Shown here one piece after another: positions 1-7,548 of a stretch of DNA of 64,000 nucleotides (its first letter is position 1; each line of letters opens with the position of its first letter). A program made the translations under genes and the position numbers. Below the pieces are notes generated by a model, which was not told the DNA's origin, made no database searches, and saw only the letters and a program-made list of their open reading frames with translations. This DNA is from Archangium sp. (lineage in GTDB: Bacteria; Myxococcota; Myxococcia; Myxococcales; Myxococcaceae). The DNA is taken from positions 124,001 to 188,000 of the forward strand of contig JAUYRZ010000123.1 in NCBI GenBank assembly GCA_030695565.1, in the 5' to 3' direction.

Positions 1-1
1 G

Positions 2-1129
2 GAGATGTCGACCACCAACGACGAGGTGGCGGCCAACGTGCAGAAGATGGCGGCGTCGGTGGAAGAGACGACCTCGGCCATCGAGCAGACCACGTACTCC
101 ATCAAGGAGGTCGCGCGGAACGTCGAGGACCTGCTCAAGAACACCGAGACCACCTCGTCCTCCATTCGCGAGATGGACATCGCCATCGGCCAGGTCGAGA
201 CCAACGCGTACGAGACGGCGCGGCTCTCGGAGCAGGTGTCGAAAGACGCCGAGACCGGCATGGAGTCGATCCAGAAGACGATCGTCGGCATCGACCGCAT
301 CAAGGAGTCCAGCAAGACGGCCTCGAGCGTGATCGAGCAGCTGGGCCGGCGCATCGGTGAGATCGGCAACATCGTCGACGTGATCGACGACGTGGCGGAG
401 CAGACCAACCTGCTCGCGCTCAACGCCGCCATCATCGCCGCGCAGGCCGGTGATCACGGCAAGGGCTTCGCGGTGGTCGCCGATGAGATCAAGGATCTCT
501 CGGAGCGCACCGCGGCCTCGACCAAGGAGATCGCCGAGCTCATCCGCGCGGTGCAGTCGGAGTCACGCAACGCAGCGACCGCCATGAACACCGGCGTGCG
601 CTCGGTCGAAGAAGGCGTGGTGCTCGGCCGGGAAGCCGAAGGCGCGCTGCGCAAGATTCAGGAGTCCGCCAAGAACTCCACCCAGATGGTCAAGGCCATC
701 GCGCGCGCGACGGTCGAACAGGCGCGGGGCAGCAAAGACGTCACCGCCGCCGTCGAGCGGGTGCGCGACACCATCGAGCAGATCAACAAGGCGACCAACG
801 AGCAGGCGCGCGGCTCGGAGCAGGTGATGAAGGTGGCCGAGCAGATGAAGCTGCTCACCCAGCACGTGAAGCGCTCGGTGGAAGAGCAGAGCCACGGCGG
901 CAAGCAGATCAGCCGCAGCATCGAGAACATCAACGAGATGGTGACGCACCTGAACCGCGCGCAGAAGGAACAGACGCGCGGTACCGAGCAGGTGCTCAAG
1001 GCGATCGAGACGATCCGCGCGGTGGCCGATCAGCAGAACCGGTCGGTCATTCAGCTCGAAGAAGCGATCGAGACGCTGCGCAATCAGGCCGACGTGCTCA
1101 GAGGCGAAGTCCGCCGCTTCCGCGTGTAA
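2..1129 (+). CDS. Methyl-accepting chemotaxis protein, C-terminal part (cut by window start)
   Basis: The reading frame is open to the left edge, so the first ATG at position 5 is probably internal and the sensor/membrane part lies outside. What remains is a continuous coiled-coil MCP signalling domain of about 374 residues. The hairpin tip that contacts CheA/CheW is visible around residues 133-170 ([18 protein letters not shown] followed by [18 protein letters not shown]). The [10 protein letters not shown] variant resembles FrzCD-type receptors of myxobacteria more than enteric receptors. Glu/Gln pairs along the helices are candidate methylation sites. The tail ends [10 protein letters not shown] without a CheR-tethering pentapeptide. 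Family call is firm; the signal sensed cannot be told. Confidence 0.93.
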   Translation, partial: EMSTTNDEVAANVQKMAASVEETTSAIEQTTYSIKEVARNVEDLLKNTETTSSSIREMDIAIGQVETNAYETARLSEQVSKDAETGMESIQKTIVGIDRIKESSKTASSVIEQLGRRIGEIGNIVDVIDDVAEQTNLLALNAAIIAAQAGDHGKGFAVVADEIKDLSERTAASTKEIAELIRAVQSESRNAATAMNTGVRSVEEGVVLGREAEGALRKIQESAKNSTQMVKAIARATVEQARGSKDVTAAVERVRDTIEQINKATNEQARGSEQVMKVAEQMKLLTQHVKRSVEEQSHGGKQISRSIENINEMVTHLNRAQKEQTRGTEQVLKAIETIRAVADQQNRSVIQLEEAIETLRNQADVLRGEVRRFRV

Positions 1130-1139
1130 CCGGTGTGCT

Positions 1140-1250
1140 CCCTCTCCTCGCGAAGCGGGGAGAGGGTCGGGGTGAGGGGCCACAGTGGCAACCAAGTCAG
1201 CCCCTCACCCGGCCTCCGGTCGACCTCTCCCCGCGTCGCAGGGAGAGGTT
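1140..1250. repeat. Dispersed hairpin repeat, double unit
   Basis: Two related units face each other. The first is CCCTCTCC, short loop, GGGGAGAGGG, then TCGGGGTGAGGGGC. The second is CCCCTCACCCGG, then CCTCTCCCC, loop, GGGAGAGG. The same double arrangement recurs at 60478-60590, with single or degraded units at 14751, 17040, 56029 and 61673. The second unit here runs into the 3' end of the M50-like gene and supplies its stop codon and last residues. Confidence 0.85.
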
Positions 1251-2305
1251 TCTCCCAGCCGCTCCAGGACCCACTGATTGCCGCCGAGCGCGAACACCCG
1301 GCTGACATGCCCTTGGACGCCCGCATTCCATCGAGCAAGAGCAGCAACACTCGCCGCTGAATCACCCTGAGCCCGCGCGATACAAGCGACCAACAGCTCG
1401 CAGTACCACTCGGTCGACTGGTTGGCCTTCACCTCGCTCAGACAGGCCTGGGCGAACACCGCATCGCCCTCCAGCGCCGACAGGCACCCGACCTGATTGA
1501 ACACGTCGGTGCGCAGCCACTCCGGAGACTCTTCGTCGAGCCGCTCGGTCATCGACCTGAGCCGGGGCCGCGCCACGTCGACCTGCCCCGCATCGAGGCA
1601 CGCAAGGCACCAGCCCAGCTCGATCGCCTCCACTTCCCCCGACTCCGGCAGCAACGGCTGCACCGCCCGCCAATCGAGCACCTCGTTGACCCGCTTGCCC
1701 TGCGTGATGCCCTGCAGCGCGGCCGCGTTGAACCAATGCGCGAGCACCGCCCGCGGCTGAATCATCTGCTCGAGATCCGTGCCGCTCTCCGGCCGGCGAG
1801 GCAACAAAGCCCCTGGCATCAGCGCGGTCACCAGCGTGAACACGCCCATCACCAGGAAGATCCCCAGCGGGCTGGCCAACGACTCCGCCCCGCGGGCCCG
1901 CCACCACCCGAACGCACCGAGCGTGACCACCAGGGTCATCAACGGCCCCGCCATCGCCACCACCCGCAGCCGCGGAGCCAACCGCACCGCGCCGCGCGGG
2001 AGTGAATTCACGCTCCCGCCGAGATCGCCGCCCCAGCGCACCACCGGCTTCGGGCCGGTGAAGTCGAGCGTGACCGGGCCGAACCGCACCTTGCGCACCT
2101 CGAAGTCCTGCCACGCCGCGGCGACCCAGTGCGCCAGCTCATGGAGCACCATGTGCACCAACCACGCAGCCAACGAGGCGAGGGTGACGGTGAGGGTGGC
2201 GCGCGCGACCAGCTCGAAGCCGCGATCGCGCCCCAGCACGTAGAGCCGCGAGAGCACCGCACCCACCGTCACCACCAACAGCATTCTGCGAAAGCGCGGG
2301 TTCAT
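1205..2305 (-). CDS. M50-like (site-2 protease family) membrane metalloprotein
   Basis: 366 residues from the ATG at 2305; the frame continues upstream but would run into the divergent MFS promoter region. A first membrane helix is followed by HELAHW (His55, Glu56, His59), the HExxH zinc motif of M50 intramembrane proteases, placed in a hydrophobic segment as in that family. Further hydrophobic segments lie around residues 115-175. The second half is soluble and helical, reminiscent of TPR (LGWCLACLDAGQVDVARPRL). A canonical second zinc ligand (NxxPxxxLDG) is not obvious, so proteolytic activity is unproven. The last ~18 residues (from ERLGETSPCDAGRG) are encoded by the dispersed repeat, suggesting the native C-terminus was altered by repeat insertion. 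Confidence 0.75.
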   Translation of the reverse strand: MNPRFRRMLLVVTVGAVLSRLYVLGRDRGFELVARATLTVTLASLAAWLVHMVLHELAHWVAAAWQDFEVRKVRFGPVTLDFTGPKPVVRWGGDLGGSVNSLPRGAVRLAPRLRVVAMAGPLMTLVVTLGAFGWWRARGAESLASPLGIFLVMGVFTLVTALMPGALLPRRPESGTDLEQMIQPRAVLAHWFNAAALQGITQGKRVNEVLDWRAVQPLLPESGEVEAIELGWCLACLDAGQVDVARPRLRSMTERLDEESPEWLRTDVFNQVGCLSALEGDAVFAQACLSEVKANQSTEWYCELLVACIARAQGDSAASVAALARWNAGVQGHVSRVFALGGNQWVLERLGETSPCDAGRGRPEAG

Positions 2306-2356
2306 GGGCCTGGCTCGGCGCATCCTGCACCCGGCTTCATGGCGCGGCCGGAGTTT

Positions 2357-2369
2357 TTCACTTAGTGAA
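2357..2369. promoter_or_regulatory. Perfect palindrome, putative operator before the MFS gene
   Basis: TTCACT-T-AGTGAA is a perfect 6-1-6 inverted repeat ending seven bases before the MFS start codon, between divergently transcribed genes. Its size and position fit a dimeric repressor of the TetR/MarR/ArsR kind that would block transcription or ribosome access. No regulator gene is adjacent, so the binding protein is unknown. Confidence 0.5.
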
Positions 2370-2375
2370 GTGCCC

Positions 2376-3650
2376 ATGCCTTCGTCGGTGCCGGCCGTGC
2401 AGATGACCCGCAGACAATGGGGCATCGTGTTGCTCATCGGCGCGGTGCAGTTCGTCAACATTCTCGATTTCGTGATCGTGATGCCGTTGGGGCCCGACTT
2501 CGCCACGGCGCTGGGCATCCCCGAATCGCACCTGGGTTACGTGGGCGGCGCGTACACGGCGGCGGCTTGCGTCTCCGGCCTCATCGGCAGCCTGTTCCTG
2601 GACCGCTTCGATCGTCGGAAGGCCCTCGCGGTGACGATGCTCGGCCTGGTGGTGGGCACGGCCTCGGCGTCGTTCGCGGTGGATCTGCCCACGTTGTTGA
2701 TGGCGCGCGTGGTGGCGGGTGCGTTCGGTGGCCCGGCCACGTCGATCTCCTTCAGCATCATCTCGGATGCGATTCCCAACTCGTTGCGCGGCCGGGCGAT
2801 GGGTACGGTGATGGGCGCGTTCTCGATCGCCTCCGTGCTCGGCGTGCCCACCGGCTTGTGGCTCGCAGAGGCCTTCAACTGGCAGGCGCCTTTCATCGGC
2901 GTGGCGGCGGTGGGGCTGGTGGTCGCGGCCGCGGCGATCTTCGCGTTGCCTCCGATGACGGGGCACCTGGAAGGCGAGAAGAAGAAGGTCGACGTGCTCG
3001 CGCTCGTCTCAGACCCGCTGGTGCAGATGAGCTTCTTGATGACGGCGATCGTGATGATGGCGGGGTTCGTGATCATCCCGAACATCGCGGCCTACCTGCA
3101 GCTCAACCTGGGGTTCCCCCGCAGCGCGCTCAAGTGGGCCTACGGCGTGGGCGGGGTGGCCAGCCTGCTCGCCACCCAGCTGGGCGGCCGCGCGGTGGAT
3201 CGCTTCGGCAGCTTCCGGGTGGGCAGCGTCGGCGCGCTGATGGTGGTGGGCGTGGTGTTCGGCTTCTTCTACCTGCCGCACGACCGCGGCCTGCCGATGT
3301 GGATCGTGTTGTGGGTCTTCATCGGCTTCATGATCTCGAACGGCCTGCGCAACGTCTCGTACAACACGCTGACCACCAAGGTGCCCGCGCCCGAAGTGCG
3401 AGCGCGGTTTCAGTCACTGCAATCGGCCACGCAGCACGGTGCCTCAGCGCTGGCGGCGATGTTGTCGGCGCAGATCCTCACCACCACCGAGCTGCCCACC
3501 CGACGGCTGGAGCACATGGACACGGTGGCCCTGGTGAGCATCACCTTGAGCCTGATCATCCCGCTCCTGCTCTTCCTCGTGGAGCGCGGCGTCAAACGAA
3601 GAGCCCTGACGCCCGGTCCCCTCGGGGCCGTCGGGAGCGGGGCAGGGTAG
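2376..3650 (+). CDS. MFS transporter, DHA1-like drug exporter
   Basis: 424 residues from ATG 2376; an upstream in-frame ATG at 2304 overlaps the divergent M50 start and is disfavoured. Twelve hydrophobic segments are present. The loop between segments 2 and 3 carries LFLDRFDRRKAL, a form of the MFS signature G-x-x-x-D-R-x-G-R-R, and the N-terminal helix has NILDFVIVMPLGPDF, typical of DHA1 proton-coupled exporters (AraJ/Bcr type). A segment rich in small residues (VMGAFSIASVLGVPTGLWLA) matches motif C of antiporters. Predicted inner-membrane efflux pump; substrate unknown. The palindrome at 2357-2369 is the likely regulatory site. Confidence 0.9.
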   Translation: MPSSVPAVQMTRRQWGIVLLIGAVQFVNILDFVIVMPLGPDFATALGIPESHLGYVGGAYTAAACVSGLIGSLFLDRFDRRKALAVTMLGLVVGTASASFAVDLPTLLMARVVAGAFGGPATSISFSIISDAIPNSLRGRAMGTVMGAFSIASVLGVPTGLWLAEAFNWQAPFIGVAAVGLVVAAAAIFALPPMTGHLEGEKKKVDVLALVSDPLVQMSFLMTAIVMMAGFVIIPNIAAYLQLNLGFPRSALKWAYGVGGVASLLATQLGGRAVDRFGSFRVGSVGALMVVGVVFGFFYLPHDRGLPMWIVLWVFIGFMISNGLRNVSYNTLTTKVPAPEVRARFQSLQSATQHGASALAAMLSAQILTTTELPTRRLEHMDTVALVSITLSLIIPLLLFLVERGVKRRALTPGPLGAVGSGAG

Positions 3651-3720
3651 AGCTCACCTGGGCGAGGGAGAACGTCAGTCTGTTGATCCAGCGCTGTCCG
3701 GTGGGCTACAGGCGCCCTCC

Positions 3721-5346
3721 ATGAAGAATCGCCTTCTCTGCCTTGCTGTCGCTGCCCTGCTCGCCGCCCCCACCGCCTTCGCTCAAGAAGAGGTGCAGGA
3801 CGTCGCGGGCCCCAAGTCCGCCGCGGGCGGTGAGGACTCGTCGGGTGGCCGCCGCAAGCCGATCACGCGCGATGACCGCACCCAGGCGCTGAAGGCCGAA
3901 GAAGAGAAGAAGAAGCGCGAGGAAGAAGAGAAGAAGCGCGCCGAAGCCGAGCGCAAGCTCGCCGAGGCCGAGGCCAAGATGCGCGCCGCCGAAGAGGCCA
4001 CCGCCAAGATGAAGGCCGACAACGAGGCCAGAGAGAAGGCCGCCGCCGAAGCCAGGAAGGCCAAAGAAGCCCAGGACCTGGTCGACAAGAAGAAGAACCA
4101 GGAGGCCGAGGCCAAGCGGCTCGCCGAAGAAGACAAGAAGCACAAGGAAGAGGAAAAGAAGCTCGCCGAGGAGAAGAAGAAGCTCGACGTCGAGGAGAAG
4201 AAGCGCCTCGCCGAGGAGGACAAGGCGAAGAAGGCCGAAGAGAAGAAGCTCGCCGAGGAGCAGAAGAAGGAAGAAGCCCTCGAGAAGCAGAAGAAGGCCA
4301 CCGAAGAGCGCGAGGCGGCGCTGACCAAACAGAAGGAAGAGCTCGAGAAGAAGAAGGCCGAGCTGGAAGAGAAGAAGAAGACCGCCGACGAAGAGAAGGC
4401 GAAGAAGGCCGAAGAGCAGAAGCTCGCCGCCGAAGAGAAGAAGAAGGCCCAGGAAGAGGCCAGGGCGAAGAAAGACGCTGAGCTCGCCGAGAAGAAGTCG
4501 AAGCAGGAGGCCGAGCTCGCCGAGAAGAAGGCCGCCGCCGAAGAGGCGAAGAAGGCCAGAGACGCCGAGCTCGCCGAGAAGAAGGCCAGGGCCGAAGAGG
4601 AGCGCAAGGCGAAGGCCGAAGAGAAGCAGCGCCTGGCCGACGAAGCGCGCGCCAGGAAAGACTCCGAGTTCGCCGCGAAGAAGGCCGCCGCCGACGAAGA
4701 GAAGCGCCGCAAGGACGAAGAGAAGAAGAACGCCGAAGAGGCCAAGCGCCTCGAGGCCGACTCCAGGCGCCTCGACGAGCAGCAGAAGAAAGAAGCCGCC
4801 CGCCTCGCCGCGGAAGCCGCCAAGAACCCCCCGCAGGAGACCTCCAGCCGCCGCGTGGTGAAGCCGGGTGAGACGCCCCCGCCCGCCCCGCAGCAGCCGG
4901 TGGCCGCCACCACCACCACCGCGCAGCCCGGCACCACCGCCACCGCGACCTCGGCCAACTCCTACCTGGGTGGGAAGGGTTCGATGGGCGGCCTCATCCC
5001 CGCGGCCACCGTCGAAGAAGCGAAGAAAGATCCCCGCTTCGCCGCCGCCGCCATGGTGGAAGACGCGCGGGTGAAGGTCGTCGCGGTGGCCGACAAGTAT
5101 CCGTACTACGGCATCTCCAACAACGGCTGCACCTCGGGCCGCAGCTTCGTGACCGCGGAGCTCGTCTCGCCGTTCGACGGCCTCTCGTCGGGCGTGCCGG
5201 TGGTCTTGCGCATCGAAGACCCGAACCTCGGCCCTGCCCGCGCGGGTAGCTACCTGGCCTTCTCGGGTTTGCGCCGCGCCGGTAAAGCACCTGACGGAAC
5301 GTTCGTGTACTGCGGCAAGGGCACTGCATTCCCTGTTCGCCGCTGA
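3721..5346 (+). CDS. Secreted Lys/Glu-rich single-helix/coiled-coil protein
   Basis: 541 residues. Residues 1-21 are a Sec signal peptide (MKNRLLCLAVAALLAAPTAFA, cleavage before QEE). From about residue 55 to 370 the sequence is almost entirely E, K, A, L and R in EEKKKLAEE-type patterns, as in TolA stalks or ER/K single alpha-helices. A Pro/Ala/Thr-rich linker follows (about 375-415), then a globular C-terminal domain of about 115 residues with two cysteines (NNGCTSG and FVYCGKG) that could form a disulphide. A periplasmic or surface-spanning spacer is plausible. I do not recognise the C-terminal domain. It sits just upstream of tatB, probably by chance. Confidence 0.85.
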   Translation: MKNRLLCLAVAALLAAPTAFAQEEVQDVAGPKSAAGGEDSSGGRRKPITRDDRTQALKAEEEKKKREEEEKKRAEAERKLAEAEAKMRAAEEATAKMKADNEAREKAAAEARKAKEAQDLVDKKKNQEAEAKRLAEEDKKHKEEEKKLAEEKKKLDVEEKKRLAEEDKAKKAEEKKLAEEQKKEEALEKQKKATEEREAALTKQKEELEKKKAELEEKKKTADEEKAKKAEEQKLAAEEKKKAQEEARAKKDAELAEKKSKQEAELAEKKAAAEEAKKARDAELAEKKARAEEERKAKAEEKQRLADEARARKDSEFAAKKAAADEEKRRKDEEKKNAEEAKRLEADSRRLDEQQKKEAARLAAEAAKNPPQETSSRRVVKPGETPPPAPQQPVAATTTTAQPGTTATATSANSYLGGKGSMGGLIPAATVEEAKKDPRFAAAAMVEDARVKVVAVADKYPYYGISNNGCTSGRSFVTAELVSPFDGLSSGVPVVLRIEDPNLGPARAGSYLAFSGLRRAGKAPDGTFVYCGKGTAFPVRR

Positions 5347-5376
5347 GCCAGAGAATCAGCTACAAGTCGCGGGGAG

Positions 5377-5763
5377 ATGTTCAACCTCGGCTCCGGCGAA
5401 ATTGCGCTGATCGCGGTGGCGGCCCTGCTGATCCTGGGGCCCAGCCGATTGCCTGAGCTTGCCCGCGGCATCGGCAAGTTCATGCGTGAGTTCCGCCGCC
5501 AGACCGATGAAGTGCGCGGCGTGGTGGAGCGCGAGTTCTACAAGATGGATTCGCCCATCGACGAGCCGCCGCTCCAGATTCGCCCCGCGCACGACTCGGT
5601 CTCTCACCGGGACCCCGACCTGCTCCCCGTACCCGAGGATCACGGTGGCTCGCAGCTGACCGCGGGCATGCCTCCCCCGGTCGAAGCACCCGTGACGGCC
5701 CCGGCCGACGTGCAGGCTCCCGTGGCGACGACTCCGCCCGCAGACCCCACGCCCAAGAGCTGA
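5377..5763 (+). CDS. tatB: Twin-arginine translocase subunit TatB (TatA/B family)
   Basis: 128 residues: one N-terminal membrane helix (MFNLGSGEIALIAVAALLIL), the GP hinge with RLPELARGIGKFMREFRR amphipathic helix, and a Pro/Ala-rich tail. Glu8 within the membrane helix and GP rather than FG at the hinge favour TatB over TatA. TatB and TatC form the receptor for twin-arginine signal peptides in the inner membrane. The purine-rich GGGGAG abuts the ATG directly, so Shine-Dalgarno spacing is odd. tatC follows after 3 nt. No separate tatA is seen here, so either it lies elsewhere or this protein does both jobs. Confidence 0.92.
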   Translation: MFNLGSGEIALIAVAALLILGPSRLPELARGIGKFMREFRRQTDEVRGVVEREFYKMDSPIDEPPLQIRPAHDSVSHRDPDLLPVPEDHGGSQLTAGMPPPVEAPVTAPADVQAPVATTPPADPTPKS

Positions 5764-5766
5764 CCC

Positions 5767-7011
5767 GTGGTCGACGCCGAGCCGCAAGACGAGTTCCGGA
5801 TGAGCCTGATGGAGCACCTGGGCGAGCTGCGCAAGCGGCTCATGCGGGTGACCATCGCGGTGCTGGTCCTCGGCAGCGCCTCGCTCATCTTCGCGCGCGA
5901 GGTGTACGGCCTGCTGATGCGCCCGGTGCTGCTGGCCCTGCCCAGCGACTCGGCGGCGCTGGTGTACACGTCGGCGATCGAAGAGATCAACGTGCTGATG
6001 AAGATCGGCCTCTACGCCGGCATCTTCATGAGCACCCCGGTGCTGCTCTGGCAGATCTGGGGCTTCGTTTCTCCCGGGCTCTACGAGAACGAGCGCAAGC
6101 TGGCCGCGCCCTTCATCATCTTCGGCACCCTCGCGTTCCTCGCCGGCGCCACCTTCTGTTACCTGGTGCTGTTGCCGCAGATGTTCACCTTTCTTCTCCA
6201 GAAGGAGGACGCCACCGCCATCACGCAGCGCATGTCATCGGCCCGGCTCCACGAAGAAGACGCCGTGCGCTACCTGCGCCTGGGTGACTTCCAGCGTGCC
6301 GGGGCCTGGTCACGTGCTGCGCTGGGTGACTTGCAGGCGCCGGGTGATGGCAAGACGGAGCAGGGCGCCTTCGGCCTCACCCTCATTCCCAAAGCCGCGG
6401 TCGACGTGCAGGCGAGGCTCGAAGGTCTGGGCCGGTTGATCGACGCCCTCTCCGTGGCGCAGGGGCCTTCGGCTTCGCCCCTGTTGATCGCGGCCACCGA
6501 CAAACGGGGCGATGCGGTGAAGGCCTGGTCTGAGGGGAACTTCTACGCGGCCACCGCCCGCCTCGATGAAGCAGCCCAGGTGTTGATGGGCGTGGTGCCC
6601 GAGAAGTCGGGCGAGGTCGCCGCGTTGTGGGAGCTGGAGAAGCTGCTGGGCGTGGCGCAGGCCCGCTCGGAGTCGCTCAACTGGACCAAGCCGATGCTCT
6701 CGATGAACGAGCAGCTGACCCTGGTGCTCGTGCTCGAGCTGGCCTTCGGGGTCATCTTCGAGCTGCCTCTGGTGATGGCGGTGTTGGGGCTGACCGGTCT
6801 GGTCAGCTCGAAGTTCCTCTTCAAGTACCAGCGGCACGCCTTCGTGGTGTGCCTCATCGTGGCCGCGTTGATCACCCCCACCGGCGACGCGGTGAACCTG
6901 GCGCTGATGGCTGGCCCCATGCTGCTTTGTTACGAGCTGGGCGTCGTGCTGGTGTGGCTGGTGGAGAAGCGTCGCGCCCGCTCCGAGACGATCGTTCCCC
7001 CTACGCAATAG
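5767..7011 (+). CDS. tatC: Twin-arginine translocase TatC with ~160-residue periplasmic-loop insertion
   Basis: 414 residues from a GTG start, against about 250 in ordinary TatC. The core is clear: EHLGELRKRL before helix 1, STPVLLWQIWGFVSPGLYENER between helices 2 and 3, then FGVIFELPLVMAVL and LIVAALITPTGDAVNLALMAGPM for helices 4-6. The extra length is one block, about residues 146-305, between helix 3 and helix 4, which in TatC is the second periplasmic loop. It is helical and holds TPR-like pieces (YLRLGDFQRAGAWSRAAL and AWSEGNFYAATARLDEAAQVL). The frame is intact, so this is a genuine insertion. TatC binds twin-arginine signals; the insert may be a docking or gating domain. Confidence 0.93.
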   Translation: MVDAEPQDEFRMSLMEHLGELRKRLMRVTIAVLVLGSASLIFAREVYGLLMRPVLLALPSDSAALVYTSAIEEINVLMKIGLYAGIFMSTPVLLWQIWGFVSPGLYENERKLAAPFIIFGTLAFLAGATFCYLVLLPQMFTFLLQKEDATAITQRMSSARLHEEDAVRYLRLGDFQRAGAWSRAALGDLQAPGDGKTEQGAFGLTLIPKAAVDVQARLEGLGRLIDALSVAQGPSASPLLIAATDKRGDAVKAWSEGNFYAATARLDEAAQVLMGVVPEKSGEVAALWELEKLLGVAQARSESLNWTKPMLSMNEQLTLVLVLELAFGVIFELPLVMAVLGLTGLVSSKFLFKYQRHAFVVCLIVAALITPTGDAVNLALMAGPMLLCYELGVVLVWLVEKRRARSETIVPPTQ

Positions 7012-7031
7012 GGTTTGAAGACCCGCGTAAT

Positions 7032-7094
7032 GGGCCCTGTACGAGGGGCGCACAGCAACACGGTGCACCTTCACCCGGTGGGTCAACAGGGCCC
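7032..7094 (+). repeat. Inverted-repeat leader upstream of the small membrane protein
   Basis: GGGCCCTGT (7032-7040) and ACAGGGCCC (7086-7094) are perfect 9-nt complements. The 45-nt loop itself has GGTG/CACC pairings. The hairpin ends two bases before the AAAAGGA ribosome-binding site of the gene starting at 7110, so it could modulate translation or protect the mRNA. No T-tract follows, so it is not an ordinary terminator. Confidence 0.55.
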
Positions 7095-7109
7095 CCAAAA
7101 GGACACTTT

Positions 7110-7295
7110 ATGTTTGCGAATCAACGTCGCGGCACCGCGGGTCTGGGAAGTATTGCTGGCGTGGCCGCCGTTCTGGTCGCGTGGCTCATCGGCACGGGCG
7201 TGATGCTCAAGACCTATTCACAGGGCGGCGCCTCGCTGCTCCCGGCCAACGGCACCTGCCAGGTGGTCTGCCCCGGCAAGCACGTGAAGGGCTGA
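7110..7295 (+). CDS. Small single-pass membrane protein with C-terminal CxxxC
   Basis: 61 residues with a good ribosome-binding site (AAAAGGA, 6-7 nt before the ATG). The N-terminus is basic (MFANQRRGTAG), one membrane helix follows (about 13-34, SIAGVAAVLVAWLIGTGVML), then a short tail ending GTCQVVCPGKHVKG. The two cysteines spaced CxxxC on the putative periplasmic side could form a disulphide or bind a metal or haem. Not recognised as a known family. Downstream of tatC, possibly co-transcribed, behind its own structured leader. Confidence 0.7.
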   Translation: MFANQRRGTAGLGSIAGVAAVLVAWLIGTGVMLKTYSQGGASLLPANGTCQVVCPGKHVKG

Positions 7296-7359
7296 AAACG
7301 CCCTCGATAATTCACCCGGAATAAGCCTTTCACGGCGCTGTTCTGGCCGTCAGCTTCAA

Positions 7360-7475
7360 CTCTGGGCGGGTGAGGGGAGACGGATACTCCCAGGAACTTC
7401 CAGGATTCAGTGCGGGGGTGGTCCTCGCCCCTGGAAGACGAATTGCACCCTCCGTTTCACTTCGCCCGCTCAGAG
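7360..7475 (+). ncRNA. ssrS: Rod-shaped RNA resembling 6S RNA (core region)
   Basis: Positions 7360-7384 pair with 7451-7475 over 25 positions with one mismatch (G-U pairs allowed; outer CTCTGGGCGGG with CGCCCGCTCAGAG). Inside lies an open bubble (about 12 nt 5' and 13 nt 3'), then a second perfect 8-bp stem, CTTCCAGG (7397-7404) with CCTGGAAG (7430-7437), capped by a GGGG/CCCC hairpin. Closing stem, central bubble and apical hairpin is the architecture by which 6S RNA mimics an open promoter and binds sigma70 RNA polymerase. A rho-independent terminator at 7504-7548 would make a transcript of about 190 nt, the usual 6S length. No protein-like frame fits. The fold was made by hand; another structured RNA is possible. 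Confidence 0.5.
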
Positions 7476-7503
7476 CCGCAGGACCCCACAAGCTTGCAGT
7501 ACC

Positions 7504-7548
7504 AATGAGCGCTTGGGTCCCAGGAGACCCCGGCGCTCATTCTTTTTT
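7504..7548 (+). terminator. Rho-independent terminator for rightward transcription
   Basis: AATGAGCGC (7504-7512) pairs perfectly with GCGCTCATT (7533-7541), followed on the plus strand by CTTTTTT. The T-tract is on the plus side, so it ends rightward transcripts, i.e. the 6S-like RNA, not the leftward aldolase gene whose last codons it overlaps. Confidence 0.8.

Noticed and set aside
3783-4958. 391-residue Ser/Phe-rich minus-strand frame
   Set aside because: Exact antisense of the Lys/Glu-rich helix (AAG/GAG codons read as CTT/CTC); low complexity, no start signal.
7397-7437. Bacterial SRP (4.5S) RNA as an alternative for the structured RNA
   Set aside because: The conserved GGAA tetraloop and AGCAG internal loop of SRP RNA are absent; the open bubble between two long stems fits 6S better.
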